Origin: Alistipes sp. | GTDB lineage: Bacteria > Bacteroidota > Bacteroidia > Bacteroidales > Rikenellaceae | Direction of reading: 5' to 3' | DNA length: 64,000 bases | NCBI GenBank assembly: GCA_017465605.1 | Contig: JAFTVW010000007.1 | Location: 1 to 64,000 of the forward strand | Shown: positions 26,929-35,829 of the stretch, piece after piece | Position numbering within the stretch: position 1 is the first letter of the stretch | How the letters are laid out: each line of letters opens with the position of its first letter | The notes under the pieces: generated by a model | The model's input: the letters and a program-made list of their open reading frames with translations, nothing else | The model's database searches: none | What the model was told of the DNA's origin: nothing | Position numbers and translations under genes: made by a program

Positions 26929-28317
26929 ATGCAAAATAAACAACAGACCCTTGGCGGAACAATATCTTTTTCGGGTAAAGGATTGCACACAGGAGTAGTG
27001 GTAAATATGACTGTTAATCCCGCTTCGGATAATACAGGAATTGTATTTCGCCGTGTTGATATCGAGGGCCAGCCTACTGTTCCCGCTTTGTGTGAATATG
27101 TGACTGATACCTCACGCGGTACTACAATCGAGAGCGGAAAGGCTAAGGTTAGCACTATCGAACATATTGTTTCGGCTCTATGGAGTATGGGTGTAGATAA
27201 TGCGATAATCGATATTGATGGTCCAGAGACTCCGATTATGGACGGCTCGGCTCGTGAGTATGTTCAGCGCATCAGCGAAGTGGGTCTTGTAGAGCAAAAG
27301 TCTCCTCGCAAGTATTATGAAGTAACAGAAAAGCAGGTATATACAATTCCAGATAAGGGTGTCGCAATCATCATCTATCCCGACGATGAGTTTACGGTAT
27401 CTGTTCACGTTGATTACAACTCTAAGGTTATTGGTAATCAATATGCTACACTTGATATTTTCAACGATTATGTCGAGAAGATTGCTCCTTGCCGTACATT
27501 CGTATTTTTGCACGAATTGGAGCCGTTGTTGAAGATGAATCTTATCAAGGGTGGTGATTTGGATAATGCAATTGTTGTTGTTGAAAATCCTGTATCTGAT
27601 GAGCAATTGGAGCATTTGAAGAAGGTATTTAACAAAGACGATATTCGCGTTACGGGTGGCTACTTGAATAATTTGCAGTTGCGTTCAAGCAACGAGTTGG
27701 CTCGTCATAAACTTTTGGATTTGCTTGGCGATTTTGCTCTGCTTGGTATGCGTATCAAGGGTCGAGTTTGGGCATCACGTCCCGGTCACTACGCTAATAC
27801 CGAGTTTATGAAGCAGCTTATCTCGGTTATTCGCCGCGATGGAGAGAAGCCTGCATTCAAATACAATCCTGCGAAACCTGCATTGCTTGATATCAATGCT
27901 ATTCGCAAGTTGCTTCCCCACCGTTATCCATTTTTGATGGTAGATAAGGTGTTTCATCTTGACGATAAATCGATTGGCGCAATTAAAAATATCACTGTCA
28001 ACGAGCCTCAGTTTACAGGCCACTTCCCTCAGGAGCCTGTTATGCCGGGTGTGTTGTTGGTGGAGGCTTTGGCTCAGGCGGGAGGTATCATCGTGCTTAA
28101 TTCGGTGGAGAACCCCGAAGAGTATTCGACCTACTTCTTGCGAATTGATAATGTACGTTTCAAGCGTAAGGTTGTCCCCGGTGATACAGTGCAGTTGGAG
28201 GCTCATTTGATTGACCCAATCCGTCGAGGTATTGCTTCAATTATCGGTAAGGTATTTGTGGGAGGTCAGCTTGCGTGCGAGGCTCAACTTATGGCACAAA
28301 TAGTTAAGAACAAATAA
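26929..28317 (+). CDS. lpxC/fabZ: Bifunctional UDP-3-O-acyl-N-acetylglucosamine deacetylase / 3-hydroxyacyl-ACP dehydratase
   Basis: A 462-residue fusion typical of Bacteroidota. LpxC part (about 1-305): S-T-I-E-H-I-V-S-A-L carries a zinc His, and H-K-L-L-D-L-L-G-D carries the second His and the Asp. FabZ part (about 320-462): L-L-P-H-R-Y-P-F-L-M-V-D and G-H-F-P-Q-E-P-V-M-P-G-V-L-L-V-E-A-L-A-Q with the catalytic His and Glu. LpxC commits UDP-GlcNAc to lipid A; FabZ dehydrates 3-hydroxyacyl-ACP in fatty acid synthesis. The two compete for hydroxyacyl-ACP supply. lpxA follows by 19 bp. Confidence 0.97.
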   Translation: MQNKQQTLGGTISFSGKGLHTGVVVNMTVNPASDNTGIVFRRVDIEGQPTVPALCEYVTDTSRGTTIESGKAKVSTIEHIVSALWSMGVDNAIIDIDGPETPIMDGSAREYVQRISEVGLVEQKSPRKYYEVTEKQVYTIPDKGVAIIIYPDDEFTVSVHVDYNSKVIGNQYATLDIFNDYVEKIAPCRTFVFLHELEPLLKMNLIKGGDLDNAIVVVENPVSDEQLEHLKKVFNKDDIRVTGGYLNNLQLRSSNELARHKLLDLLGDFALLGMRIKGRVWASRPGHYANTEFMKQLISVIRRDGEKPAFKYNPAKPALLDINAIRKLLPHRYPFLMVDKVFHLDDKSIGAIKNITVNEPQFTGHFPQEPVMPGVLLVEALAQAGGIIVLNSVENPEEYSTYFLRIDNVRFKRKVVPGDTVQLEAHLIDPIRRGIASIIGKVFVGGQLACEAQLMAQIVKNK

Positions 28318-28336
28318 AACGAATAATAGTTAAAGT

Positions 28337-29128
28337 ATGATTAGCAATTTAGCATACGTTCACCCCGACGCAAAAATTGGGGAAAACGTTACTATTGAAC
28401 CTTTTGCTTATATTGCGGCCGATGTCGTTTTGGGCGACGGCTGTTGGATAGGCCCTTCGGCTACGATTCACGACGGAGCGCGAATTGGTAAAAATTGTAA
28501 AATTCACTCTTTTGCATCAATTGCTTGTACGCCTCAGGATTTGAAATTCAAGGGCGAGGTGACTACCGCACAGATTGGTGATAATTGCGAAATTAGAGAG
28601 TGCGTAACCATAAGTCGAGGAACGGCATCTACGGGTACTACAATCATAGGCTCTAATAATTTGATTATGGCTTATGCTCACGTTGGCCACGATTGCGTGG
28701 TAGGTAGCAACTGCGTGATTGTAAACGGTGTGTCGCTTGCAGGAGAGGTGCACGTTGGCGATTGGGTGGTAATTGGCGGTCATACTGCGGTACATCAGTG
28801 GATTCACATTGGCGACCACGCTATGATTCAAGGTATGTCGGGCGTTACGAAGGATATTCCGCCATATATTACTGCATCTAATAACGACCATTATGCAGGC
28901 ATCAATCGTGTAGGTCTTTCACGTAGAGGTTTTACTCACGAGCAGATTATGGCTATTCACGATGTGTGTCGAATCCTCTTCCAGAGTGATTTGAACTATT
29001 TGAACGCTTGCGATAAGGCTGAGGCTGAATTGCCACAATCACCCGAAAGAGATTATTTGATTAATTTCGTGCGCTCTTCGAAGCGTGGTTGTATTAAGCC
29101 ATACGTTAAGAAGGGAGCTGCCGAGTAG
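28337..29128 (+). CDS. lpxA: UDP-N-acetylglucosamine O-acyltransferase
   Basis: A 263-residue left-handed beta-helix protein built of hexapeptide repeats (residues 1-185), e.g. V-H-P-D-A-K-I-G-E-N-V-T-I-E-P-F. The catalytic-His region is A-Y-A-H-V-G-H-D-C-V-V-G. The C-terminal helical part runs from N-R-V-G-L-S-R-R-G-F. It attaches the first 3-hydroxyacyl chain to UDP-GlcNAc for lipid A; the next enzyme, LpxC, is fused upstream. A degenerate repeat array begins at its stop codon. Confidence 0.96.
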   Translation: MISNLAYVHPDAKIGENVTIEPFAYIAADVVLGDGCWIGPSATIHDGARIGKNCKIHSFASIACTPQDLKFKGEVTTAQIGDNCEIRECVTISRGTASTGTTIIGSNNLIMAYAHVGHDCVVGSNCVIVNGVSLAGEVHVGDWVVIGGHTAVHQWIHIGDHAMIQGMSGVTKDIPPYITASNNDHYAGINRVGLSRRGFTHEQIMAIHDVCRILFQSDLNYLNACDKAEAELPQSPERDYLINFVRSSKRGCIKPYVKKGAAE

Positions 29129-29237
29129 TAATAAGAGCCGCCGAGACCGAGGAGTAACGAGGAGTAATAAGAGCCGCCGAGAAGCAACGAGGAGTGAAAG
29201 GAGTCGCCGAGAAGTAACGAAGTATTAATAGCGGCCG
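29112..29237. repeat. Degenerate tandem repeat at the 3' end of lpxA
   Basis: Roughly 30-36 bp units built from gagccgccgaga and (g)gagtaacgag/gagtaataa recur about four times, the first overlapping the last codons of lpxA (ggagctgccgagtagtaat). Read on the minus strand it encodes repeated S-L-L-L-G, but that frame looks like a by-product. No clean hairpin is seen. Confidence 0.65.
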
Positions 29238-29348
29238 ATGCAACAGGCAAATATGGCTTGCTATGTTACGATTAGATGCGAATGTGGCGTAAAATTGGTG
29301 CTAAATGGTGAAAATGCGCCTTTTTGAGCATATTTATTTATATAAATA

Positions 29349-29379
29349 TTTGTATTGTAGCAATTTTTCACTATTTTTG
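29349..29379 (+). promoter_or_regulatory. Promoter of the rimP-nusA-infB operon
   Basis: TTTG (29349-29352), exactly 19 nt, then TATTTTTG (29372-29379). This is a full consensus Bacteroidota housekeeping promoter. Transcription should start near 29386. Confidence 0.85.
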
Positions 29380-29395
29380 CATCGTGAAAAGAGAA

Positions 29396-29419
29396 TAAGG
29401 GGACGAGTGAGTCCCCTTA
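29396..29419 (+). promoter_or_regulatory. Leader hairpin upstream of rimP
   Basis: A 9-bp perfect stem (taaggggac / gtcccctta) with a 6-nt loop (gagtga) lies about 10 nt after the expected transcription start and 25 bp before the rimP ATG. Only atttcg follows, so it is a weak terminator; an RNA-stability or feedback element is possible. Confidence 0.5.
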
Positions 29420-29444
29420 TTTCGTAGATATAATTAACCAATTT

Positions 29445-29912
29445 ATGATAGATTGCGCTAAAATACTTGAAATCGCCAACCGCGAAATGGAAGGTACAGA
29501 CCTTTTTACTGTGAGCTGCAAATGCTCTCCTATGAATGAAGTTGAATTGCTTATCGATAGCGACTCATCAGTCACTATTGAACGCTGCGCAGAGCTTAGC
29601 CGTAAGATTGAAGCAGAGTTCGATCGCGACCAAGAGGATTTTTCGTTGATGGTTGCGTCGGCGGGTATTGGAACTGAGTTGCAGAATATCCGTCAATACA
29701 GAAAATTGATAGGCTCTTCGGTGGAGGTGTTGCTACTAAGTGGAATCAAGATTTTGGCAAAACTCGACGAGGTGAATGATGAAGGTATCACTATCTCGTA
29801 TCTGGAAAAACAAGCCGTAGAAGGTAAAAAGCGTAAGGTAGAGGTGAATGTAGTTCGCAGCTACTCGTTTGATGAGATTAAGTACACAAAGGAGTATCTT
29901 GATTTTAAGTAG
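29445..29912 (+). CDS. rimP: Ribosome maturation factor RimP
   Basis: A 155-residue protein with the RimP two-domain layout: an N-terminal alpha/beta domain (V-E-L-L-I-D-S-D-S-S-V-T-I-E-R-C-A-E-L-S-R-K-I split across strands) and a C-terminal SH3-like barrel beginning L-I-G-S-S-V-E-V-L-L. It assists 30S subunit maturation. First gene of rimP-nusA-infB, the same order as in many bacteria; nusA follows by 57 bp. Confidence 0.92.
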   Translation: MIDCAKILEIANREMEGTDLFTVSCKCSPMNEVELLIDSDSSVTIERCAELSRKIEAEFDRDQEDFSLMVASAGIGTELQNIRQYRKLIGSSVEVLLLSGIKILAKLDEVNDEGITISYLEKQAVEGKKRKVEVNVVRSYSFDEIKYTKEYLDFK

Positions 29913-29969
29913 TCCCCTACCTCGTAAGGAAAGAAAATCAGAAACAAAATAAGATAAATTAAACACACA

Positions 29970-31202
29970 ATGGAAAACTTAAACCTTATCAGCAACTTTG
30001 CCGAGTTCAAAGAGCTGAAAAACATCGACAAGTCAACAATGATTGGCGTTTTGGAAGATGTGTTTCGTCACGCTTTGCAGAAGCAGTTTGATAGTGATGA
30101 AAACTTCGACGTCATCATTAATCCCGAGAAGGGAGACCTTGAAATTTGGCGTAACCGCGAGGTGGTAGAGGACGGTGCTGTTGAGAATCCAAATATGCAG
30201 ATTGCAGTTTCGGAGGTCAAGGCTATCGACTCAACTTACGAGGTCGGCGACGAGTACTCTGACCAGATTAAGATGAATCAGTTTGGTCGTCGTGCTGTGT
30301 TGTCGTTGCGTCAGAATTTGGCATCACGCCTGCTCGATTTGGAGAAGGCTAACATCTACGAGAAGTACTCGGAGAAGGTTGGCGAAATCATCGCAGGTGA
30401 GGTGTATCAGGTGTGGAAGCGTGAGGTGTTGCTTTTGGACGATGAGGAGAACGAACTTATCTTGCCTAAGAGCGAGCAGATTCCCAGCGACTTCTATCGT
30501 AAGGGCGATACAATCAAGGCTATCGTGAAGAGCGTTGAGATGAACAACAATCAGCCTCGTATCATCTTGTCGCGTACGGCTAATCAGTTCTTGGAGCGTT
30601 TGTTCGAGCAGGAGGTTCCTGAGATTTTTGATGGTCTTATCACTATCAAGAACATTGCTCGTATTCCAGGTGAGCGTGCAAAGGTGGCTGTTGAGTCGTA
30701 TGACGACCGCATTGACCCCGTAGGTGCTTGCGTTGGTATGAAGGGCTCTCGAATCTACACCATCGTAAAGGAGTTGCGCAACGAGAATATCGACGTGGTA
30801 AACTATACTGCAAATCCTCAGCTTATGATTCAGCGTTCATTGAATCCCGCCAAGATTTCAAGCATCACTATCGACGAGGAGCGCAAGACCGCATCGGTAT
30901 ATTTGAAACCCGATCAGGTGTCGTTGGCTATTGGTAAGGGTGGTTTGAATATCCGCCTTTCGAAGATGCTTACAGGTTACGATATCGACGTATATCGTGA
31001 AATCGAGGAGGAAGATGTTGCTCTTACAGAATTTACTGATGAAATCGAGTCTTGGATTATCGATGCTTTGAAGGCCGCAGGTTGCGATACCGCAAAGAGC
31101 GTTTTGGAGCTTCCCGTAGAGGAGATTGCATCACGCGCCGATTTGGAGATTGAGCAGGCCGAGAAGGTTGTTGCAATCTTGAAGGCAGAGTTTGAAGAGT
31201 AA
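29970..31202 (+). CDS. nusA: Transcription termination/antitermination factor NusA
   Basis: A 410-residue protein: N-terminal RNA-polymerase-binding domain (1-125), S1 domain (about 130-200, G-E-V-Y-Q-V-W-K-R-E-V-L-L-L), then KH1 and KH2 (G-A-C-V-G-M-K-G-S-R-I and L-A-I-G-K-G-G-L-N-I-R-L). A ~60-residue helical tail follows (I-D-A-L-K-A-A-G-C-D-T-A), with one HhH-like unit in place of the E. coli acidic repeats. It modulates pausing, termination and antitermination. infB starts 27 bp later. Confidence 0.96.
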   Translation: MENLNLISNFAEFKELKNIDKSTMIGVLEDVFRHALQKQFDSDENFDVIINPEKGDLEIWRNREVVEDGAVENPNMQIAVSEVKAIDSTYEVGDEYSDQIKMNQFGRRAVLSLRQNLASRLLDLEKANIYEKYSEKVGEIIAGEVYQVWKREVLLLDDEENELILPKSEQIPSDFYRKGDTIKAIVKSVEMNNNQPRIILSRTANQFLERLFEQEVPEIFDGLITIKNIARIPGERAKVAVESYDDRIDPVGACVGMKGSRIYTIVKELRNENIDVVNYTANPQLMIQRSLNPAKISSITIDEERKTASVYLKPDQVSLAIGKGGLNIRLSKMLTGYDIDVYREIEEEDVALTEFTDEIESWIIDALKAAGCDTAKSVLELPVEEIASRADLEIEQAEKVVAILKAEFEE

Positions 31203-31229
31203 AGTTTAACCATTAGTGAATTAAAGAGT

Positions 31230-33992
31230 ATGACAAATAATAGAAAGATAAGGCTCATTCAGGTAGCTAAGGAGTTCAAGGTGGGATTGAATACCATCAC
31301 GGACTACCTGCTCAAGAAGGGCGTTGGTGCAGATTTATCGCCTAATTCGCCGGTAAGTCCCGACATCTACGCAATGCTTGAAAAGGAGTTTGGCTCGAAC
31401 CGTAGCATTACCGGAAATGAGCGCGACAACATACGCGAAAGAATCCAATTCAACAAGCAGGCAACCGTTAGTCTTGAAGCTTCTAAGAAAGAGGAGGCTG
31501 TTGACGAACAGGAGGTAATCATCAAGAGCAATGTAATTAATGTAAAAGATGAGATGCCACAGCCTAAGATTTTGGGTAAGATTGAGTTAGATGGTGGCAA
31601 AAAGAAGGGCCAGCAGAATAACCAAAATCAGCCTAAGAAGGGTGCGGATAAACCTGCGCAGCCTTCAAAACAGGAGCCTAAGGCTTCAAAACCCGCCGCT
31701 CAGCAGCCCAAACCTGCCAATGTTCAGAATCTTTCAAAGGGTGCTTCGGAGCAGGCTAAACCACAAGAGCCAAAGGCCGAAACCGTAGAGGCTGCAAAGA
31801 GTAGCGATAGCGTATTCCGCCCCAACCAAACTCAGTTGGCAGGCCCACAGATTCTCGGTACTATGGACGTGTCGGGTATGGTTCCTGGTGGTAAGCACAA
31901 ACGTAAGCGTTTGGATAAGGAGAAGGTTGACGTAAACAAGCAGGGCAAAAACGGCGGCAAGGAGAATAAGCAAGAGAAGAAGAACAAGCCACAGAATAAC
32001 AATCAGGCCGCTGCACAGCAGCCTAAGCAGGGAGAGGGCAAGAAGAATAAGAAGAAGGATAAGCACCAGCCTAAACCCGTTGTGCGTCCAGAGGTGAGCG
32101 ACGAGGAGGTATCAAAGCAGATTAAGGATACTTTGGCTCGTCTTACTGCTAAGGGTGCAAAGAATAAGGGTGCAAAGTACCGTAAGGAGAAGCGTGAGGA
32201 GATTCGCGAGAAGATGTCGGAGGAGATGGAGCGCGAGCAGCAGGAGCGTTCAGTATTGAAGGTTACAGAGTTTGTTACCGTGAGCGAGCTTGCTACTATG
32301 ATGGACGTTTCACCGATGGAGGTTATCTCAGCTTGTATGAACTTGGGATTGATGGTGTCAATCAACCAGCGACTCGATGCTGAGGCATTGGTTGTAGTGG
32401 CCGAGGAGTTTGGATTCAAGACAGAGTTCGTAACTGTTGATGTTGCCGAGGCTATCGAAGAGGAGGGCGACAAGGAGGAGGATTTGTTGCCGCGTCCACC
32501 TATTGTAACTGTTATGGGTCACGTTGACCACGGTAAAACTTCGCTTTTGGATAACATTCGTAAGACAAACGTTATCGAGGGCGAGGCTGGTGGTATCACC
32601 CAGCACATCGGTGCATACTCAGTTAACTTGAATGGTCAGAAGATTACCTTCCTTGATACTCCGGGTCACGAGGCATTTACCGCAATGCGTGCTCGTGGTG
32701 CGAAGATTACAGATGTGGCGATTATTATCGTATCGGCCGATGATAGTGTGATGCCTCAGACTGTGGAGGCTATCAACCACGCTCAGGCAGCAGGTGTACC
32801 TATGGTGTTTGCTATCAACAAGATTGATAAACCAGCGGCAAACCCCGATCATATCAAGGAGCAGTTGGCTCAGATGAATTACTTGGTCGAGGATTGGGGT
32901 GGAAAGTATCAGAGTCAGGATATTTCGGCAAAGAAGGGCATTAATCTTGACAAACTTTTGGAGAAGGTGCTTTTGGAGGCCGAGATGCTCGACTTGAAGG
33001 CTAATCCTAATAAGAAGGCACAAGGTAGCGTGATTGAGTCAACATTGGACAAGGGTCGTGGTTATGTGGCTACGATTATGGTACAGAGCGGTACGTTGCG
33101 TATCGGAGATGTGCTCTTGTCGGGAACATATACAGGTCGTGTGAAGGCTATGTTCGACGAGAACGGTAAGAAGGTTTTGGAGGCTGGCCCTTCAACTCCT
33201 GTACAGGTACTCGGTTTGAATGGTGCGCCCCAGGCAGGTGATAGCTTCAACGTAATGGAGGACGACCGTTCGGCTCGTGAGATTGCCAACAAGCGTGAGC
33301 AGTTGCAGCGTATGCAGGGTATTATGACTCAGAAGCACATTACACTTGATGAGATTGGTCGTCGTATCGCTATCGGCTCATTTAAGGAGTTGAATATCAT
33401 CGTTAAGGGTGATGTGGACGGTTCGGTAGAGGCAATGTCGGGTTCGCTTATCAAACTCTCGAAGGAGACCGTTCAGGTGAACGTTATCCACGCTGCTGTG
33501 GGTCAAATTTCGGAGTCAGATGTATTGTTGGCAACCGCATCGAATGCGATTATCGTTGGTTTCCAAGTACGTCCTTCGGCAGCGGCGCGTAAGACTGCCG
33601 AGAAGGAGGAGATTGAGATTCGCTTGTACTCTATCATCTACGACGCTGTGAACGATATCAAAGACGCTATCGAGGGTATGTTGGAGCCTGTGATGAAGGA
33701 GGTTATCTGCTGCTCTATCGAGGTGTTGGAGATATTCAAAATCTCGAAGGTTGGTACAATCGCAGGTTGTATCGTGCGTGAGGGTAAGTTGCAGCGCAAC
33801 ACTCCTATACGCGTGATTCGTGATGGTATCGTAATCTATACAGGTAAGCTTGGCTCGTTGCGTCGTTTCAAGGACGATGTGAAGGAGGTAACCGTAGGTC
33901 AGGATTGTGGTCTTAACATCGAGTCATACAACGATATCAAGGTTGGCGATATTATCGAGGGTTACGAGCAGGTAGAGGTGAAGAGAAAGTAA
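31230..33992 (+). CDS. infB: Translation initiation factor IF-2
   Basis: A 920-residue GTPase. The N-terminal IF2N-like segment ([13 protein letters not shown]) is followed by a long low-complexity linker rich in K, P, Q and N (about residues 100-290), a second IF2N unit, and the G domain with G1 [10 protein letters not shown]3 D-T-P-G-H-E-A-F and G4 N-K-I-D-K. Domains II, III and IV follow to the C-terminus. It places initiator tRNA on the 30S subunit. The palindromic repeat copy 2 begins 20 bp after the stop. Confidence 0.97.
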   Translation: MTNNRKIRLIQVAKEFKVGLNTITDYLLKKGVGADLSPNSPVSPDIYAMLEKEFGSNRSITGNERDNIRERIQFNKQATVSLEASKKEEAVDEQEVIIKSNVINVKDEMPQPKILGKIELDGGKKKGQQNNQNQPKKGADKPAQPSKQEPKASKPAAQQPKPANVQNLSKGASEQAKPQEPKAETVEAAKSSDSVFRPNQTQLAGPQILGTMDVSGMVPGGKHKRKRLDKEKVDVNKQGKNGGKENKQEKKNKPQNNNQAAAQQPKQGEGKKNKKKDKHQPKPVVRPEVSDEEVSKQIKDTLARLTAKGAKNKGAKYRKEKREEIREKMSEEMEREQQERSVLKVTEFVTVSELATMMDVSPMEVISACMNLGLMVSINQRLDAEALVVVAEEFGFKTEFVTVDVAEAIEEEGDKEEDLLPRPPIVTVMGHVDHGKTSLLDNIRKTNVIEGEAGGITQHIGAYSVNLNGQKITFLDTPGHEAFTAMRARGAKITDVAIIIVSADDSVMPQTVEAINHAQAAGVPMVFAINKIDKPAANPDHIKEQLAQMNYLVEDWGGKYQSQDISAKKGINLDKLLEKVLLEAEMLDLKANPNKKAQGSVIESTLDKGRGYVATIMVQSGTLRIGDVLLSGTYTGRVKAMFDENGKKVLEAGPSTPVQVLGLNGAPQAGDSFNVMEDDRSAREIANKREQLQRMQGIMTQKHITLDEIGRRIAIGSFKELNIIVKGDVDGSVEAMSGSLIKLSKETVQVNVIHAAVGQISESDVLLATASNAIIVGFQVRPSAAARKTAEKEEIEIRLYSIIYDAVNDIKDAIEGMLEPVMKEVICCSIEVLEIFKISKVGTIAGCIVREGKLQRNTPIRVIRDGIVIYTGKLGSLRRFKDDVKEVTVGQDCGLNIESYNDIKVGDIIEGYEQVEVKRK

Positions 33993-34011
33993 AATTTCTC
34001 AAATCAAAATA

Positions 34012-34130
34012 GAAGTTGTCTTGCAAGGCTATTTTGGCGTTTCTCTCGCTCTTAAAATCCTCACATACGTCAAGTATGATGCGGTTTTTCGGGCCTCGGG
34101 GCCTAAAAATAGCTCTTGCTATACAACTTC
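34012..34130. repeat. Palindromic intergenic repeat, copy 2 (119 bp)
   Basis: Outer arms gaagttgt (34012-34019) and acaacttc (34123-34130) are perfect complements. Inside are cttgcaaggct / agctcttgct arms and a central hairpin CATAC-gtcaa-GTATG, flanked by tcctca and tgcggtttttc. It lies between infB and the CoA-transferase. Read on the minus strand it gives the peptide-like string V-C-E-D-F-K-S-E, which recurs in copies 3 and 4. Confidence 0.8.
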
Positions 34131-34181
34131 CGATGAAAAGAACAAGAAATACAAATAATATACTAACTAAACTAAACAAAA

Positions 34182-35498
34182 ATGGCAGAGATTAAATTTA
34201 CAACGGCAGAAGAGGCCGTTAAGGTAATCAAGTCGGGTGACCACATTCACCTCAGTTCAGTTGCATCGGCTCCTCAGTGCCTTATCAAGGCTATGTGTGA
34301 GCGTGGTCGCAATGGTGAGTTCAAGAACGTTCACGTTCATCACCTTCACACCGAGGGTCCTGCACCCTACTCTGAGCCAGAGTTTGAGGGAATCTTCCAG
34401 CTCGACTCATTCTTCGTGGGTGGCAACGTGCGTAAGACAACTCAGGCAGGATATGCAGATTATATCCCCGTATTTTTGAGCGAGACTCAGAAGTTGTATC
34501 GTTGTGGTGCAGTTCCTTGTAATGTTGCAATGATTCAGGTTTCACGCCCCGACAAGCACGGTTATGTATCGTTGGGTACATCGGTAGATGCTACTTTGGC
34601 AGCTGTTGAGTGCGCAGATACTGTTATTGCAGTTGTTAACAAGTATGTTCCTCGTGCGTTTGGTGATGCTATGATTCCTGTATCGAAGATTGACCTCTTC
34701 GTCGAGGACGATCAGCCATTGGAGGAGGCTCACTTCACAGAGCCTAACGAGGTAGAGGTTGCTATCGGTAAGCATTGTGCTGCTCTTATCGAGGACGGTG
34801 CTACTTTGCAGATGGGTATCGGTGCTATTCCTAACGCTGTGCTTTCACAGTTGGGCGGTCACAAGAACTTGGGTATCCATACCGAGATGTTCGCTGACGG
34901 TGTGCTTCCTTTGGTTCGCGCAGGTGTTATCAATGGAGAGGCTAAGAACATCGATAAGGGTCAGATGGTTTCAACTTTCTTGATGGGTTCACAGGAGGTT
35001 TACAACTTCATCGACGACAACCCAGGCGTACTTATGAAGGACGTAGGTTACACTAACGACCCATATATCATCGCTAAGAACGATAAGGTTACTGCTATCA
35101 ACTCTGCTTTGCAGGTTGACCTTACAGGTCAGGTTTGTGCCGATTCACTCGGTCGTAAGTTCTACTCTGGTGTTGGTGGTCAGGTTGACTTTGTATATGG
35201 TGCTTCACTCTCGAAGGGTGGTAAGGCTATTATCGCTATGCCTTCTATCACAAACAAGGGCGTATCGAAGATTTGCGATACCTTGCTCCCAGGTGCAGGC
35301 GTAGTGACAACTCGTAACCATATGCACTGGTTTGTAACTGAGAACGGAGCTGTTGACCTCTATGGTAAGAGCTTGCAGGAGCGCGCTCGTTTGCTTATCT
35401 CTGTTGCTCACCCATCAGCACAGGAGGAGTTGGATCGTGCCGCATTTGAGCGTTATGGTTCGCACCATCACTATGTGAAGGGTTATATGGCTAAATAG
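34182..35498 (+). CDS. Acetyl-CoA hydrolase/transferase family protein (CoA-transferase)
   Basis: A 438-residue cytoplasmic enzyme of the two-domain CoA-transferase family (Cat1, 4-hydroxybutyrate and butyryl-CoA:acetate CoA-transferases). Visible: G-A-T-L-Q-M-G-I-G-A-I-P-N-A-V, and G-I-H-T-E-M-F-A-D-G-V with the catalytic Glu (E235) that forms the glutamyl-CoA thioester. The C-terminal block G-A-G-V-V-T-T-R-N-H follows. Length fits this group (430-450). The acid substrate is not readable; acetate, propionate, butyrate or succinate are possible. Flanked on both sides by palindromic repeats; codon use suggests strong expression. Confidence 0.88.
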   Translation: MAEIKFTTAEEAVKVIKSGDHIHLSSVASAPQCLIKAMCERGRNGEFKNVHVHHLHTEGPAPYSEPEFEGIFQLDSFFVGGNVRKTTQAGYADYIPVFLSETQKLYRCGAVPCNVAMIQVSRPDKHGYVSLGTSVDATLAAVECADTVIAVVNKYVPRAFGDAMIPVSKIDLFVEDDQPLEEAHFTEPNEVEVAIGKHCAALIEDGATLQMGIGAIPNAVLSQLGGHKNLGIHTEMFADGVLPLVRAGVINGEAKNIDKGQMVSTFLMGSQEVYNFIDDNPGVLMKDVGYTNDPYIIAKNDKVTAINSALQVDLTGQVCADSLGRKFYSGVGGQVDFVYGASLSKGGKAIIAMPSITNKGVSKICDTLLPGAGVVTTRNHMHWFVTENGAVDLYGKSLQERARLLISVAHPSAQEELDRAAFERYGSHHHYVKGYMAK

Positions 35499-35626
35499 CA
35501 GAATGAAATCTAACAAGGCTCTTTTGGCGTCTGCCTTGCTGTGAAAATCCTCACATACGCCTAAGTATGCTGCGGTTTTCCCATCTGCGAGCAGCCTCAA
35601 AATAGCTCTTGTTATATATCATTCTG
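35499..35626. repeat. Palindromic intergenic repeat, copy 3 (128 bp)
   Basis: Starts on the base after the CoA-transferase stop codon. Outer arms cagaatga (35499-35506) and tcattctg (35619-35626) pair perfectly; taacaag / cttgtta pair inside them. The central hairpin is CATAC-gccta-GTATG's equivalent (catacgcctaagtatg), flanked by tcctca and tgcgg. Outer arms differ in sequence from copy 2 yet remain complementary. Confidence 0.8.
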
Positions 35627-35637
35627 AATAGAAAAGG

Positions 35638-35740
35638 TAACAAGGCTCTTTCGGCATCTGGCTCGACCTCGGAATCCTCATTTACGCCAAGTAAACTGCG
35701 GTTTCTCGGCCTTCGGCTAGTTTCAAAATAGCTCTTGTTA
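35638..35740. repeat. Palindromic intergenic repeat, copy 4 (about 103 bp)
   Basis: Arms taacaag (35638-35644) and cttgtta (35734-35740) enclose the family core; the central hairpin is TTTAC-gccaa-GTAAA, flanked by tcctca and ctgcgg. It lies only 12 bp after copy 3 in the same orientation, making a tandem pair. Confidence 0.8.
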
Positions 35741-35756
35741 ATCACGTTCTAAAATA

Positions 35757-35800
35757 GAATAGGTTGCTAACCGATGGGTTGGCAACCTATTCTATTTTTT
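35757..35800. terminator. Strong terminator between convergent genes
   Basis: A 16-bp stem (one T-G pair; arms 35757-35772 and 35777-35792) with a 4-nt loop (gatg) is followed by tatttttt. An A-rich stretch (aaaat) before the left arm could also serve the minus-strand operon that ends at 35830. Confidence 0.88.
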
Positions 35801-35829
35801 GTAAGTTAGTTGTTGAACTTTACTTTACC

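Larger units (their letters stand above)
29129..29444. other. Intergenic region between lpxA and rimP
   Basis: It contains the degenerate repeats, then AT-rich sequence, the rimP-operon promoter and its leader hairpin. No additional gene is seen. Confidence 0.6.

Noticed and set aside
29053..29250. Minus-strand frame with repeated S-L-L-L-G
   Set aside because: It is a by-product of the degenerate DNA repeat and overlaps the end of lpxA in antisense; no promoter seen.
33952..34179. Minus-strand frame over palindromic repeat copy 2
   Set aside because: The protein-like sequence comes from the repeat itself and recurs in other copies with frame changes.
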